From Candidatus Symbiothrix dinenymphae (lineage in GTDB: Bacteria; Bacteroidota; Bacteroidia; Bacteroidales; Azobacteroidaceae): a stretch of DNA of 63,848 nucleotides. This document shows positions 8,961 through 17,794 of this stretch, piece by piece. The stretch is from contig BBRT01000059.1 in the NCBI GenBank assembly GCA_001417715.1, forward strand, positions 1-63,848, read 5' to 3'. Each line of letters opens with the position of its first letter. The stretch's first letter is position 1. The notes under the pieces were generated by a model. The model searched no databases, was not told the origin of the DNA, and saw only the letters and a program-made list of their open reading frames with translations. The position numbers and the translations under genes are program-made.

Positions 8961-10271
8961 ATGATGGAAGCCAACAGCATCTCAGCAGCCTATCGGCAGA
9001 CAATGGACTGCCTCTACAAGTCCGTCCCGATGTTCCAACAGGTAGGTACAAGTGCCTACAAGGAGGGGATGGAAAATTCGTTTGCCATTGATGCGCATTT
9101 GGGGCATCCGCACACGAAATACCGGACTATTCATGTGGCCGGAACCAACGGCAAAGGCTCTGTGTCGCATCTTTTGGCTTCTGTTTTGCAGGAGTCGGGC
9201 TACAAGGTGGGGCTTTATACTTCGCCGCACTTGCTGGATTTTCGGGAGCGCATCCGCGTGAACGGTCAAACGGTCAGCGAGGCATTTGTCGTGGATTTTG
9301 TGGCAACACACAAGGCATTTTTTGAGTCGTTGCAGCCCTCGTTTTTTGAACTGACAACCGGCATGGCATTCGCCTATTTTGCTGAACAGCAGATAGATGT
9401 AGCAGTGATTGAGGTGGGATTGGGCGGACGATTGGACTGCACCAACGTCATCACCCCCGTACTCAGCATCATCACCAACATCAGCCTCGACCACACCAAC
9501 CTCTTGGGCTCCACCGAAGAAGCCATCGCCCGCGAAAAAGCAGGCATCATCAAGCCCAATGTGCCGGTGGTGATTGGTGAGGCGGAAAATCCTGCTGTCA
9601 AAAGTGTTTTTATGGATGCCGCTTGTCATTGCGGGCTTGACCCGCAATCCCATGAAACAGGTGGTATCGTGTTTGCGGATGGGATTGCGAGTCAAGCCCG
9701 CAATGGCAGTCCCCCCTACCCTACCCTCACAAATGAATTAAGGGGTTACGCCCAAGAAAAAAATAAACAAACAGTTTTGTGCGCTATCAATTTGCTCAAA
9801 AAACTTGCCTTTAACATCCCCGACAAAGCCGTGTACGATGGTTTCAGTCGCGTAATTGAAAACACCGGCTTGATGGGACGCTGGCAAATCGTGGGCGAAC
9901 ATCCCAAAATCATCTTCGACACCGGTCACAATGCAGGTGGCATGAAGTACAACGTGCGCCAACTGGCTGCCGAAAAAGCCGAAAAACTGCATATCGTCTT
10001 CGGTATGGTCAACGACAAAGACATTTCGTCCGTGCTGGCACTTCTCCCAAAGGATGCGATTTATTATTTCACGCAAGCCTCCATACCAAGAGCATTGCCG
10101 GTCAATGAATTAGCCGAGCAAGCCTTAAAATATGCTTTAACAGGAGATGCTTATTTAAATGTTTTAAAGGCACTTAAAGCAGCGCGTTTGGCAGCCTCAA
10201 AAAAAGACTGTATCTTTGTCGGCGGAAGTACGTTCGTGGTGGCGGATGCGCTTAGAGTAATTACGAATTAA
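8961..10271 (+). CDS. folC: Bifunctional folylpolyglutamate/dihydrofolate synthase
   Basis: Adds glutamate to dihydropteroate and folates. The Mur-ligase-type P-loop is HVAGTNGKGSVSHLLA (near residue 55), followed by YTSPHLLDFRERIRVNG (near 80), the VIEVGLGGRLDCTN metal/ATP region (near 150) and NISLDHTNLLGST (near 173). The ligand-binding C-domain with FDTGHNAGG starts near residue 317. The ATG at 8961 is 1 bp after the agmatine deiminase stop. About 28 residues (222-249) derive from a pair of inverted palindromes at 9625-9707, placed between the central ATPase domain and the C-domain. The total of 436 aa agrees with the family plus this insertion. Confidence 0.93.
   Translation: MMEANSISAAYRQTMDCLYKSVPMFQQVGTSAYKEGMENSFAIDAHLGHPHTKYRTIHVAGTNGKGSVSHLLASVLQESGYKVGLYTSPHLLDFRERIRVNGQTVSEAFVVDFVATHKAFFESLQPSFFELTTGMAFAYFAEQQIDVAVIEVGLGGRLDCTNVITPVLSIITNISLDHTNLLGSTEEAIAREKAGIIKPNVPVVIGEAENPAVKSVFMDAACHCGLDPQSHETGGIVFADGIASQARNGSPPYPTLTNELRGYAQEKNKQTVLCAINLLKKLAFNIPDKAVYDGFSRVIENTGLMGRWQIVGEHPKIIFDTGHNAGGMKYNVRQLAAEKAEKLHIVFGMVNDKDISSVLALLPKDAIYYFTQASIPRALPVNELAEQALKYALTGDAYLNVLKALKAARLAASKKDCIFVGGSTFVVADALRVITN
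9625..9707. repeat. Paired palindrome inserted in folC
   Basis: Left end GTCATTGCGGGCTTGACCC, right end GGGATTGCGAGTCAAGCCC then GCAATGGC, with a 29-bp middle unlike that of the other long copies. It is an 83-bp inverted pair read through as CHCGLDPQS ... GIASQARNGS without a stop. Confidence 0.9.
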
Positions 10272-10293
10272 AAATTACAAATTACGAATTGAT

Positions 10294-11688
10294 ATGAATA
10301 ATACTTCTTCTTTACGCGATGCGAGAGGCGTGCGCTGGTTGGTTTTGGCTTTGGTTTCGGTGACCATGCTTTGCAGCTATTATCTCACGGATGCGATGGC
10401 TCCGTTGGAAACCCGTTTGGAAATCGCACGGGATTGGACTGCAACGGATTACGGATTTTTCAGTGGTGCCTACGGCTGGTTCAATGTCTTTCTGCTGATG
10501 CTCGTTTTCAGCGGCATGATTTTGGATAAGATGGGCGTGAAATTCACCGGCGTTCTGTCTATCATCATCATGCTGTGCGGCGCAGGCATCAAGTATTGGG
10601 CTGTTTCGGGGCACGTGGGCAACGAATTGACGAGCATCAATCTGCTCTTTGGGCAATGGGACATCAAGCGGTCGGTTCTCATCGCCGGTTTGGGATTTGC
10701 CACGTTCGGAGTTGGCGTGGAAATGTTCGGCATTTCTGCCAACAAGGCAGTCGTCCGCTGGTTTAAGGGCAAGGAAATGGCGTTGGCAATCGGGCTTAAC
10801 ACCTCTGTGGGGCGTATCGGGACGGCTTTGGCGATGTTCACGCCCGTTCCGCTGGTCAATCTCACCAAAGACATTGCGACTCCGGTTTTGCTGGCGATGC
10901 TGCTGCTGTGCGTAGGGTTGGTCGCGTTCCTGTTTTTTGCCGTGTTCGACCGAAAATTAGACCGCGAAGATGCTGCTAATCAGGTGGAGGCGGAAGAATT
11001 TAAGTTCAGCGACATCAAGGAAATTGCCAAAGTGAAGGCGTTTTGGCTGATTACCATCCTCTGCGTGCTGTTTTACTCGGCGGTGTTTCCGTTCATCAAA
11101 TACGCCACGCAACTGATTGTGCAAAAATTCGGCGTGGCAGACGAATTTGCGGGCTACATTCCTGCCCTGCTGCCCCTCGGTGCGTTGATTTTGACACCCG
11201 TGTTCGGCAGTTTGTACGACAAAAAAGGCAAGGGCGCGAGCATTATGCTGCTTGGCTCGTGCATCCTGCTGCTCGTGCATTTGATATTCTCTGTGCCCTC
11301 TTTGAACAGTCTGCCGGTGGCGATAGGCTTGGTCTTGCTGCTGGGCATCGCCTTTTCGCTCGTGCCATCGGCAATGTGGCCCTCGGTAGCAAAAATCATC
11401 CCCGAAAAACGCTTGGGCACCGCCTATTCGATGGTGTTTTGGGTGCAAAACTGGGGCATCATGCTCGTCCCAATGCTGATTGGCTACGTCCTTGACAAAT
11501 ATTGTCAAGCAGGCACCGCCGTCCAACAAATCGGCGATACCGAGCGCACCGTAACGCTCTACAACTACCAAATTCCCATGCTGATTTTCGCCTGCTTCGG
11601 CGCACTCTCCATCCTCTTCGCCTTTTGGCTCAAAAAAGAAGATGCAAAGATGGGGTATGGGTTGGAGAAGCCAAATTTGACAGAATAA
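10294..11688 (+). CDS. Major facilitator superfamily transporter
   Basis: Inner-membrane carrier of 464 aa with about 12 hydrophobic segments and a long cytoplasmic loop near residues 210-245. GMILDKMGVKFTG (near 71) is the MFS loop 2-3 motif (normally GxLaDrxGrr), and VFGSLYDKKGKGASI (near 305) is its repeat in the second half. Substrate cannot be told from sequence. It lies 22 bp after folC; those bases include a tandem ATTACGAATT. Confidence 0.85.
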   Translation: MNNTSSLRDARGVRWLVLALVSVTMLCSYYLTDAMAPLETRLEIARDWTATDYGFFSGAYGWFNVFLLMLVFSGMILDKMGVKFTGVLSIIIMLCGAGIKYWAVSGHVGNELTSINLLFGQWDIKRSVLIAGLGFATFGVGVEMFGISANKAVVRWFKGKEMALAIGLNTSVGRIGTALAMFTPVPLVNLTKDIATPVLLAMLLLCVGLVAFLFFAVFDRKLDREDAANQVEAEEFKFSDIKEIAKVKAFWLITILCVLFYSAVFPFIKYATQLIVQKFGVADEFAGYIPALLPLGALILTPVFGSLYDKKGKGASIMLLGSCILLLVHLIFSVPSLNSLPVAIGLVLLLGIAFSLVPSAMWPSVAKIIPEKRLGTAYSMVFWVQNWGIMLVPMLIGYVLDKYCQAGTAVQQIGDTERTVTLYNYQIPMLIFACFGALSILFAFWLKKEDAKMGYGLEKPNLTE

Positions 11689-11700
11689 TTACAAATAATA

Positions 11701-12021
11701 ATGTTTATGGAAACAAACAAATTTATCACCGTTGTGACATTCACCTACTCCCACGAAGTCGCAATCGTGCGCGGGCGGCTCGAATCGGAAGGCATTGAGT
11801 GCTATGTGCAAGACGAATTAACGGCACAAGTTGCTCCTTACTATTCCAACGCGATTGGAGGCGTAAAACTACAAGTGAAAGAATGCGATGTGAAGCAAGC
11901 CGTAACGATTTTGGTAGAAGCCGGATACCTGAAAAAAGAGGATTTGCAGCCTCCAAAAGAGATGGTGGCTCTGAGCAAAATCTTATCTAAAATCCCGATA
12001 ATAAGGCATTGGATTGAGTGA
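11701..12021 (+). CDS. DUF2007-type putative signal-transducing protein
   Basis: A soluble 106-residue protein. The core FITVVTFTYSHEVAIVRGRLESEG, Glu-rich middle and KECDVKQAVTILVEAGY match the small DUF2007 fold, which in other proteins sits beside zinc-ribbon domains; here it is stand-alone. Function unknown. Translation may begin at 11701 or at the second Met (11707). It follows the MFS gene by 12 bp. Confidence 0.7.
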   Translation: MFMETNKFITVVTFTYSHEVAIVRGRLESEGIECYVQDELTAQVAPYYSNAIGGVKLQVKECDVKQAVTILVEAGYLKKEDLQPPKEMVALSKILSKIPIIRHWIE

Positions 12022-12098
12022 TACTATGAATAAAGAAATGACCAACCCTGTCCAATTCAGGATAGATAGCTCAATAAAATGCAAATGAAATCAAAAAA

Positions 12099-12417
12099 AA
12101 GTATTCGTTAGTAATAGACAATAGTGTTCGTTAGTAACGAACACTATTGTTTATTACCAATGAACACTATTGTTCGATACTAACAAACAACATGACAAAT
12201 TACTGACAGACAATGTTGTTTGACACCAACAAATAATCGTATTAATATCACTTATAGGCAATAGTATTCGATACTAATAAACACTATTATTTATTACTAA
12301 CAGACAATAGTATTCGATACTAATAAACACTATTACTTATTACTAACAGATAATAGTATTCGATACTAATAAACACTATTATTTATTATTAACAAACACT
12401 ATTGTTCATTACTAAAA
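12099..12417. repeat. Array of 46-bp tandem and palindromic AT-rich units
   Basis: Intergenic 12022-12482 holds no gene. At 12118-12150 is a perfect odd-centred palindrome with 16-bp arms (left arm ACAATAGTGTTCGTTA). From 12258 to about 12394 three near-identical 46-bp units follow head to tail (CAATAGTATTCGATACTAAT then AAACACTATT...), each made of the same AATAGTRTTCG / CGAACACTATT words. More degenerate copies fill the rest. There are no spacers, so this is not a CRISPR array. Confidence 0.9.
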
Positions 12418-12451
12418 AATAAACTTATTTGTTAGTACCGAAATAAATTCA

Positions 12452-12460
12452 TACCTTTGC
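12452..12460 (+). promoter_or_regulatory. Promoter -7 box for the AAA/DUF4143 gene
   Basis: TACCTTTGC, with a TTTGTTAG sequence about 20 bp upstream acting as the -33 element. It sits just downstream of the repeat array and 23 bp before the ATG at 12483. Confidence 0.75.
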
Positions 12461-12482
12461 ACCGTCTTAAAATAATTAAGTT

Positions 12483-13697
12483 ATGGTACAACAGGTAATG
12501 ATACAGCAAGTGGTTGATGAGCAAAGGCAAAAGGGGCAACACAAAAATACAGGGATGGAGCGGGATTTATTGCCTGATTTGCCCGATATACGGACTCACG
12601 CTTTGATAATTTCCGGCATTCGCAGATGTGGAAAGAGTACTTTGTTGCAACAAGTATTGAAACGTGATAAACAAAATGCACTTTACTTGAATTTTGAAGA
12701 CCCGCGTTTGGTGAATTTTGAATTGTCAGATTTTCAATTATTGGACAATATCATTACTGAGTCAAAATCAGACGTTTTATTTTTTGACGAAATACAGATA
12801 GTTGACCGTTGGGAATTGTATATCAGGCAGAAATTGGATGCAGATTTTAAAGTACTGATAACGGGGTCTAATGCCTCGTTGCTTAGCCGCGAATTAGGCA
12901 CCAAACTCACCGGTCGCCACATCACAAAAGAACTTTTTCCTTTTTCATATCGGGAGTTTCTGGCATTTAAATCATTGCCACCCTATATTAATTCTTGGCA
13001 AAAATATGTGGATACCGGCGGCTTTCCTGAATATGTGAGAACCAACAACACGGATATTTTGAACGTTTTGTTTCAAGATATTCTGAATCGCGACATCATC
13101 GTGAGATATGGCATTCGTGATGTACTCTCGTTTAAGCGACTTGCCGTTTATTTAATCTCTAATGCCGGTAATTTGGTTACAGCCAATAAGTTGCAACAGC
13201 CGTTAGGGATAAATACAAATACCATATTGGAGTATTTTTCTTATTTGGCAGATTCGTATTTGATAAACTTTGTGCCCAAATTTAGCTATTCGCTTAAAGT
13301 TCAGGCTGTTAATCCGCGCAAGGTTTATGTCATAGACCCCGGAATAATAAAAATTGCTTCCAATTCATTTACAAAAGATTTGGGTCATTTGCTCGAAAAT
13401 ATGGTATATTGGCATCTTCGACAATCGGGAAACGATATTTACTATTTCAACGAAAATGGAGCGGAATGTGACTTTGTTGTTACCAAAAATGATAGAATTG
13501 AGCAACTTATACAAGTTTGTTATGATTTATCGCCCGAAAATCGCGAGCGCGAACAGCGAGGATTGCGGGAGGCAATGAATTTTTTCCATACAGATAAAGG
13601 CTTAATCATAACTTACAATCAGAAAGATGCTTATATGCAAGATGGTCTGCAAATTAAAGTGATACCGGCTTATGAATATCTCTACTTTGGAATATGA
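12483..13697 (+). CDS. ATP-binding protein with AAA_14 and DUF4143 domains
   Basis: 404 aa. Walker A is SGIRRCGKSTLLQQ (near residue 42), Walker B LFFDEIQIV (near 100) and the sensor ITGSNASLL (near 123). The C-terminal DUF4143 part includes FPFSYREFLAF near 150 and, near 310, NGAECDFVV which resembles a degenerate PD-(D/E)XK motif. The family is very common in Bacteroidota and often scattered by transfer; its function is not established. A single-gene unit with its own promoter, converging on 13870-15204. Confidence 0.85.
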   Translation: MVQQVMIQQVVDEQRQKGQHKNTGMERDLLPDLPDIRTHALIISGIRRCGKSTLLQQVLKRDKQNALYLNFEDPRLVNFELSDFQLLDNIITESKSDVLFFDEIQIVDRWELYIRQKLDADFKVLITGSNASLLSRELGTKLTGRHITKELFPFSYREFLAFKSLPPYINSWQKYVDTGGFPEYVRTNNTDILNVLFQDILNRDIIVRYGIRDVLSFKRLAVYLISNAGNLVTANKLQQPLGINTNTILEYFSYLADSYLINFVPKFSYSLKVQAVNPRKVYVIDPGIIKIASNSFTKDLGHLLENMVYWHLRQSGNDIYYFNENGAECDFVVTKNDRIEQLIQVCYDLSPENREREQRGLREAMNFFHTDKGLIITYNQKDAYMQDGLQIKVIPAYEYLYFGI

Positions 13698-13831
13698 AAA
13701 TAAGAGAGCTATCAAACATCACACCGGCGCTGGCGGAACACTGAAAGGACACATATATTGCGTCCTTTTTAATGAAATTGCGGACAAAAACAAAGTCTCA
13801 TCCGCAATTTCAGTGCACTAAACCGTAAACT

Positions 13832-13866
13832 AAACCTGTTAGGTCTTAAAGACCTAACAGGTTTTT
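13832..13866. terminator. Bidirectional terminator hairpin
   Basis: Arms AAACCTGTTAGGTCTT and AAGACCTAACAGGTTT separated by one base, followed by a T run on the plus strand and A-rich sequence on the other side. It lies between the converging ATPase gene and sugar permease gene. Confidence 0.85.
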
Positions 13867-13869
13867 CAT

Positions 13870-15204
13870 TCATTCTACCGGAATATTTTTGTTCACATTT
13901 TTGCTGCCTACCAGCGCATAATACAGCATATATGCCAAACCTGCTATGATGACCCAATAACTGGTCAGGTAGCCTACTCCGCCGGTAATATCAACAATCC
14001 AGTTTTGCAGCAATGGCAAGATACCACCACCGCACACCAACACCATGAAATAACCTGATGCCTTTTCTGTGTATTTTCCAAGTCCTTCAACGGCAAGATT
14101 GAAAATGCCCCCCCACATGATAGAGGTGCACAGCCCACAGAGTACAAGCAATGCGGCACCAAGTGGTACTTGTGCCGTTCCACCCAAAGAGAGCACATTT
14201 GTTACCGCATCGCGTTCAAAAAACACAGGAAGTTTTACGGATATTTCAGGTCCGAACATTGCGAACAAAACAAATACCAAGCCGAGTGATGAAACGGTTG
14301 CCAACATGGATTTTGTAGATACTTTGCTGGCGATGGAAGCCCCCACCAAACGACCTATCAGCATCAAAAACCAGTATGTTCCCGCTACCGAAGCGGCTAT
14401 TGCTTCAGCGTTTCCTCCTTTTGTTGCTATATCAAGAACATCTAAATCTGCATTCTGCAACCATTTTTGTAAAACGTTGGGAATACCGACTTCGATACCA
14501 ACATAAACAAAAATACCAATCGCACCAAGCAGAAAATGACGGAATGAAAGTGCGCTGTATTGCGACTTTTCAGCTGCCGGAGCACCCAGAGTCTTCTTTT
14601 CGGGGATGGAAGCCAACAAAATAACGATGAATGCCAAAGCAAAAATCGCCAAAGCAGCAAACATCAGCGGTTGCACCTGCTCGATTTTTGCCTCACTAAT
14701 CTTAGGCAGCAAAATGCCGGTAAGAACGATTACGGAAGTTCCGCAAAGCGAGTTGAACGTGCCACCAATTTGAATCAACTGGTTGCCCTTGTTGCCACCG
14801 CCTCCCAAAGTGTTTAGCATCGGATTGACCACCGTGTTCAGCAAACACATGGAAAAACCTGCGATGAAAGCCCCCAGCAGATAAACACCCATTGCCGTAG
14901 AGCTACTGATTGTACCCGAAAGTGTTTGGATACCTACTCCAACGAAACCAACAGCGATAGCTATCAGAGCCGTCTGTTTGTATCCCCGCTTTTGGAGCAA
15001 AATGCCCGATGGGATACCCATTACCGCATAAGCAATAAAGTTGGCAAACACCCCAAGTGTCCCAACCCAATTGGCTACGGTAAACTGATTTTTTAACACA
15101 TCACCCATTGGGGATGCAAGATTGGTCACAAATGCAATCATCCCGAAAAGGAAAATCATCATAATGATTGGAACAATCTGAGTTTTTTGTTTCTGTGCTG
15201 TCAT
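13870..15204 (-). CDS. Sugar:H+ symporter of the fucose permease (FHS) type
   Basis: Twelve-segment carrier of 444 aa. The opening IVPIIMMIFLFGMIAFVTNL and the following FANFIAYAVMGIPSGILLQK are those of the L-fucose/glucose/N-acetylglucosamine permease group. It begins 44 bp after nagB on the same strand, which suggests uptake of an amino sugar such as GlcNAc; this is inference from position. The gene ends 4 bp past a bidirectional terminator. Confidence 0.82.
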   Translation of the reverse strand: MTAQKQKTQIVPIIMMIFLFGMIAFVTNLASPMGDVLKNQFTVANWVGTLGVFANFIAYAVMGIPSGILLQKRGYKQTALIAIAVGFVGVGIQTLSGTISSSTAMGVYLLGAFIAGFSMCLLNTVVNPMLNTLGGGGNKGNQLIQIGGTFNSLCGTSVIVLTGILLPKISEAKIEQVQPLMFAALAIFALAFIVILLASIPEKKTLGAPAAEKSQYSALSFRHFLLGAIGIFVYVGIEVGIPNVLQKWLQNADLDVLDIATKGGNAEAIAASVAGTYWFLMLIGRLVGASIASKVSTKSMLATVSSLGLVFVLFAMFGPEISVKLPVFFERDAVTNVLSLGGTAQVPLGAALLVLCGLCTSIMWGGIFNLAVEGLGKYTEKASGYFMVLVCGGGILPLLQNWIVDITGGVGYLTSYWVIIAGLAYMLYYALVGSKNVNKNIPVE

Positions 15205-15248
15205 TGTAAAAATATTTTTAAATTTATAATTTTTAATTTCTTAATTTC

Positions 15249-16076
15249 TCAATGTTTATGCTTCGCCTCATCAATACTCTTCGGGTCTAAGTTTTTCTTC
15301 TCGATATCCTTAAAGTAGCGATAGGTTTGCACTTTCAGTTCGCCGCATGCTGCCTCGTCGCACACGATGATGCCTTTGGGGTGCATTTGGAGGGCTGAGA
15401 TTGTCCACATTTGGCTTACTGCGCCTTCCACGCCGTGAGCCAATGCGCGTGCTTTGTTGTGTCCGTTCACCAAAATCAGCACTTCGCGCGCATTCATAAT
15501 CGTCTGCACACCAACCGTTAAGGCTGTTTTCGGCACTTTGGCTATATTATTGTTGAAGAAGCGCGAATTGGCGATAATCGTGTCCTTCGTCAGCGTTTTC
15601 ACCCGTGTTTTGGAAGTCAGCGATGAACCCGGCTCGTTGAATGCAATATGTCCGTCGGGTCCCACGCCGCCCAAAAAGAGGTCGATGCCGCCTGCTTTTT
15701 CGATGCGTTTTTCGTAGTTGGCACATTCGGCTTCCAAGTCTTTTGCGTTGCCGTCAAGGATGTTGACATTTTTTTTGTCGATGTCGATGTGGCTGAAAAA
15801 GTTGTCCCACATAAACGTGTGATAACTTTCGGGATGCTTTTCCGGCAACCCCACATATTCATCCATATTAAATGTAACTACGTTTTTGAATGAAACTTCA
15901 CCCTTGTTGTGCAATTCCACCAGGGCATCGTACATCCCCAGCGGCGACGAACCCGTAGGCAAACCCAAAACGAAAGGCTTTTTTGCCGACGGCTTAGCCT
16001 CATTGATGCGAGCAGCTACATACAGAGCCGCCCACTGCGATAATGTCTGATAATCTTTCTGTATAATCAACCTCAT
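15249..16076 (-). CDS. nagB: Glucosamine-6-phosphate deaminase
   Basis: Converts glucosamine 6-phosphate to fructose 6-phosphate and ammonia. [16 protein letters not shown] (near residue 38) binds the phosphate, [11 protein letters not shown] (near 67) carries the catalytic Asp, and [19 protein letters not shown] (near 130) carries the ring-opening Asp/His. 275 aa, near the usual length. It is first in an apparent operon with the sugar permease. GCAAAGGTA at 16108-16116 is a minus-strand -7 box (TACCTTTGC) about 35 bp upstream of the ATG. Confidence 0.95.
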   Translation of the reverse strand: MRLIIQKDYQTLSQWAALYVAARINEAKPSAKKPFVLGLPTGSSPLGMYDALVELHNKGEVSFKNVVTFNMDEYVGLPEKHPESYHTFMWDNFFSHIDIDKKNVNILDGNAKDLEAECANYEKRIEKAGGIDLFLGGVGPDGHIAFNEPGSSLTSKTRVKTLTKDTIIANSRFFNNNIAKVPKTALTVGVQTIMNAREVLILVNGHNKARALAHGVEGAVSQMWTISALQMHPKGIIVCDEAACGELKVQTYRYFKDIEKKNLDPKSIDEAKHKH

Positions 16077-16175
16077 AACACCAAAATATTTCTTTTAATT
16101 TCCGCGCAAAGGTAAGTAAAATTTTCGAAAAACAAATGATTTTGGCAAGCAAAATTCCAAATTTTCGTACTTTTT

Positions 16176-17057
16176 TTATTTTTGCAAACTCATCGTCATT
16201 TTCGATACCATGTCCATTGACGCTTCAACACCTTGCTGATTGAGCTTGCCTTTGATTGTTTGGGTCATCATGGAACTTTTTGGCATTCCGGTTTTGAGGT
16301 CAACCGTTATTTCACCTGTTTGGTCGCCGGATAGTCCGCCTGCGAATTGCTTCATCGACACAACAGAAGTCACACTAATGACAGCCGTATTATCCTTTAC
16401 TGAGTTCAATGTATAGGTGTTTTGAATGTCGCAAGTGATTCCAGCCATATCAAACGAATACTCACCCGTCCAACTGTCGCCCGTTTTCACCGTATTTTTG
16501 GGATAGAAATTAAACGACTGCTCAAACGACTTTTTTATTGCCTCGTCGTTGAACGATTGCAAAAGCGGCGTTGTCATCGCTTGCGCCGCAGGAGGCGTAT
16601 TTTTTTGAATCTCTGCCATGATTTCTTGAAATCCGGACACGGATTTTACCGAGCCGTCAGCGTTTAAAACCACATTAAGTGTTTTATCAATAAGCCCGCC
16701 TATGATTTGCGAAATTAGCTTTTCCGGTTCCGACAAATTCATGAGAGAGGAATTTTTTGAATTGTAGTTGATAGCCCCCATAGGAGTCTGCATAGACATA
16801 GCGAGTTCTTTGTAAAGATAGTCCACGCTCACCTCACTGCCGCTCTTTTCTGTCACTTTCATGGCATACAGTATATCCATGGATGTATTCATCGGGATTT
16901 CCTGCCCGGCGGCACTTATATTACCTTTCATTTCCAACTTCGAGAGATACGAATAAGTCGCTCCTTTGTCGGGATTAAACGATAATTTCACTTGTGCTTG
17001 CAGCATCATAGTTGCACAAAGAGATGCCATAACGATTGAAACTTTTTTTGCTTTCAT
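16176..17057 (-). CDS. Exported protein, DUF6263-like
   Basis: 293 aa with a signal peptide ending near residue 21 (MMLQA|QVKLSF). The rest is rich in beta strands and has no enzymatic motif. The layout (KGATYSYLSKLEMKG, a central GDSWTGEYSF and a late KGKLNQQG) resembles DUF6263 proteins, which are uncharacterised envelope proteins; that family name is tentative. Its promoter and leader (17071-17124) are nearly identical to those of the next gene upstream, so the two are probably expressed alike. Confidence 0.6.
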   Translation of the reverse strand: MKAKKVSIVMASLCATMMLQAQVKLSFNPDKGATYSYLSKLEMKGNISAAGQEIPMNTSMDILYAMKVTEKSGSEVSVDYLYKELAMSMQTPMGAINYNSKNSSLMNLSEPEKLISQIIGGLIDKTLNVVLNADGSVKSVSGFQEIMAEIQKNTPPAAQAMTTPLLQSFNDEAIKKSFEQSFNFYPKNTVKTGDSWTGEYSFDMAGITCDIQNTYTLNSVKDNTAVISVTSVVSMKQFAGGLSGDQTGEITVDLKTGMPKSSMMTQTIKGKLNQQGVEASMDMVSKMTMSLQK

Positions 17058-17070
17058 GTTTTTTTATTTT

Positions 17071-17124
17071 ATAAATATTTATATTCAAATTTCGAGGGGC
17101 AAAGTTAGTCAATAATTTTGTAAT
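17071..17124 (-). promoter_or_regulatory. Promoter/leader, duplicated copy 1
   Basis: On the minus strand this reads a TTG -33 element, then TAACTTTGCCCC and an AT-rich leader. 52 of 54 bases match 17729-17782. Confidence 0.75.
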
Positions 17125-17140
17125 AATACTCATCCTTCCG

Positions 17141-17725
17141 TTAAAATAAATACCCTATGGTAAGAGCAAAGTTGATATTTCCGCCATCTTTTGCCCCTTG
17201 TAAATCATTTTGCACATTCGTCAATCCATGGCTGTATTGGAATTTGTGAAATACCCCTCCTCCAGTTTGATAACCCACGCCAATGTTAAATCCAAAATCC
17301 CATGGGTTGAACCTATACCCACCAGCTTTTGACCCGAATGAATCCGGTTTGACTTCACTACTGCGGAGTCCATAACCCATGTATGGACCGGCAAAAACGA
17401 AAACTCTGACTCTATCTGAACCTTTAAATTTGTACGTTGCGCTAATTGGTATTCGCGCATAGTGCAACGAAATATCGCCTCCGCTTTTTAGTTTAGCTCC
17501 TCCTTCAATTACTGAAAATTCGGGTGTAACAGAAAAACTTTCATTGAAAGCAATATTATGAACCCAACTAAATTGATATCCTGGTTTGGATTCATACTCA
17601 TCCCATAAATCTCCGGAAAAGCTTGAAATATTATATCCTGCTGCTAAACCATGAGTATACTTTTGCGCACTTGCAGATGCAGCACCCAATACTGCCACTG
17701 CCACCATTAAAAAAATCTTTTTCAT
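17141..17725 (-). CDS. Outer membrane beta-barrel protein
   Basis: 194 aa. Signal peptide MKKIFLMVAVAVLGAASASA, then alternating strands that end in LTIGYLF, a typical small porin/OmpX-like barrel with C-terminal aromatic residue. The ATG at 17725 is preferred to 17746 because the basic n-region begins there. Ligand unknown. The upstream 54 bp are shared with the neighbouring exported protein gene. Confidence 0.8.
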   Translation of the reverse strand: MKKIFLMVAVAVLGAASASAQKYTHGLAAGYNISSFSGDLWDEYESKPGYQFSWVHNIAFNESFSVTPEFSVIEGGAKLKSGGDISLHYARIPISATYKFKGSDRVRVFVFAGPYMGYGLRSSEVKPDSFGSKAGGYRFNPWDFGFNIGVGYQTGGGVFHKFQYSHGLTNVQNDLQGAKDGGNINFALTIGYLF

Positions 17726-17728
17726 TGT

Positions 17729-17782
17729 ATAAATATTTATGTTCAAATTTCAAGGGGCAAAGTTAGTCAATAATTTTGTAAT
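17729..17782 (-). promoter_or_regulatory. Promoter/leader, duplicated copy 2
   Basis: Same -33/-7 arrangement (TAACTTTGCCCC on the minus strand) and same AT leader as 17071-17124, with 2 differences in 54 bp. Confidence 0.75.
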
Positions 17783-17794
17783 TATATATCATAT

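Noticed and set aside
10957..11571. Minus-strand frame of 204 codons
   Set aside because: Antisense shadow of the MFS gene, rich in His and Gln as expected from reversed hydrophobic codons.
12099..12417. Possible CRISPR array
   Set aside because: Units are contiguous 46-mers with palindromic words and no unique spacers, and no cas genes are nearby.
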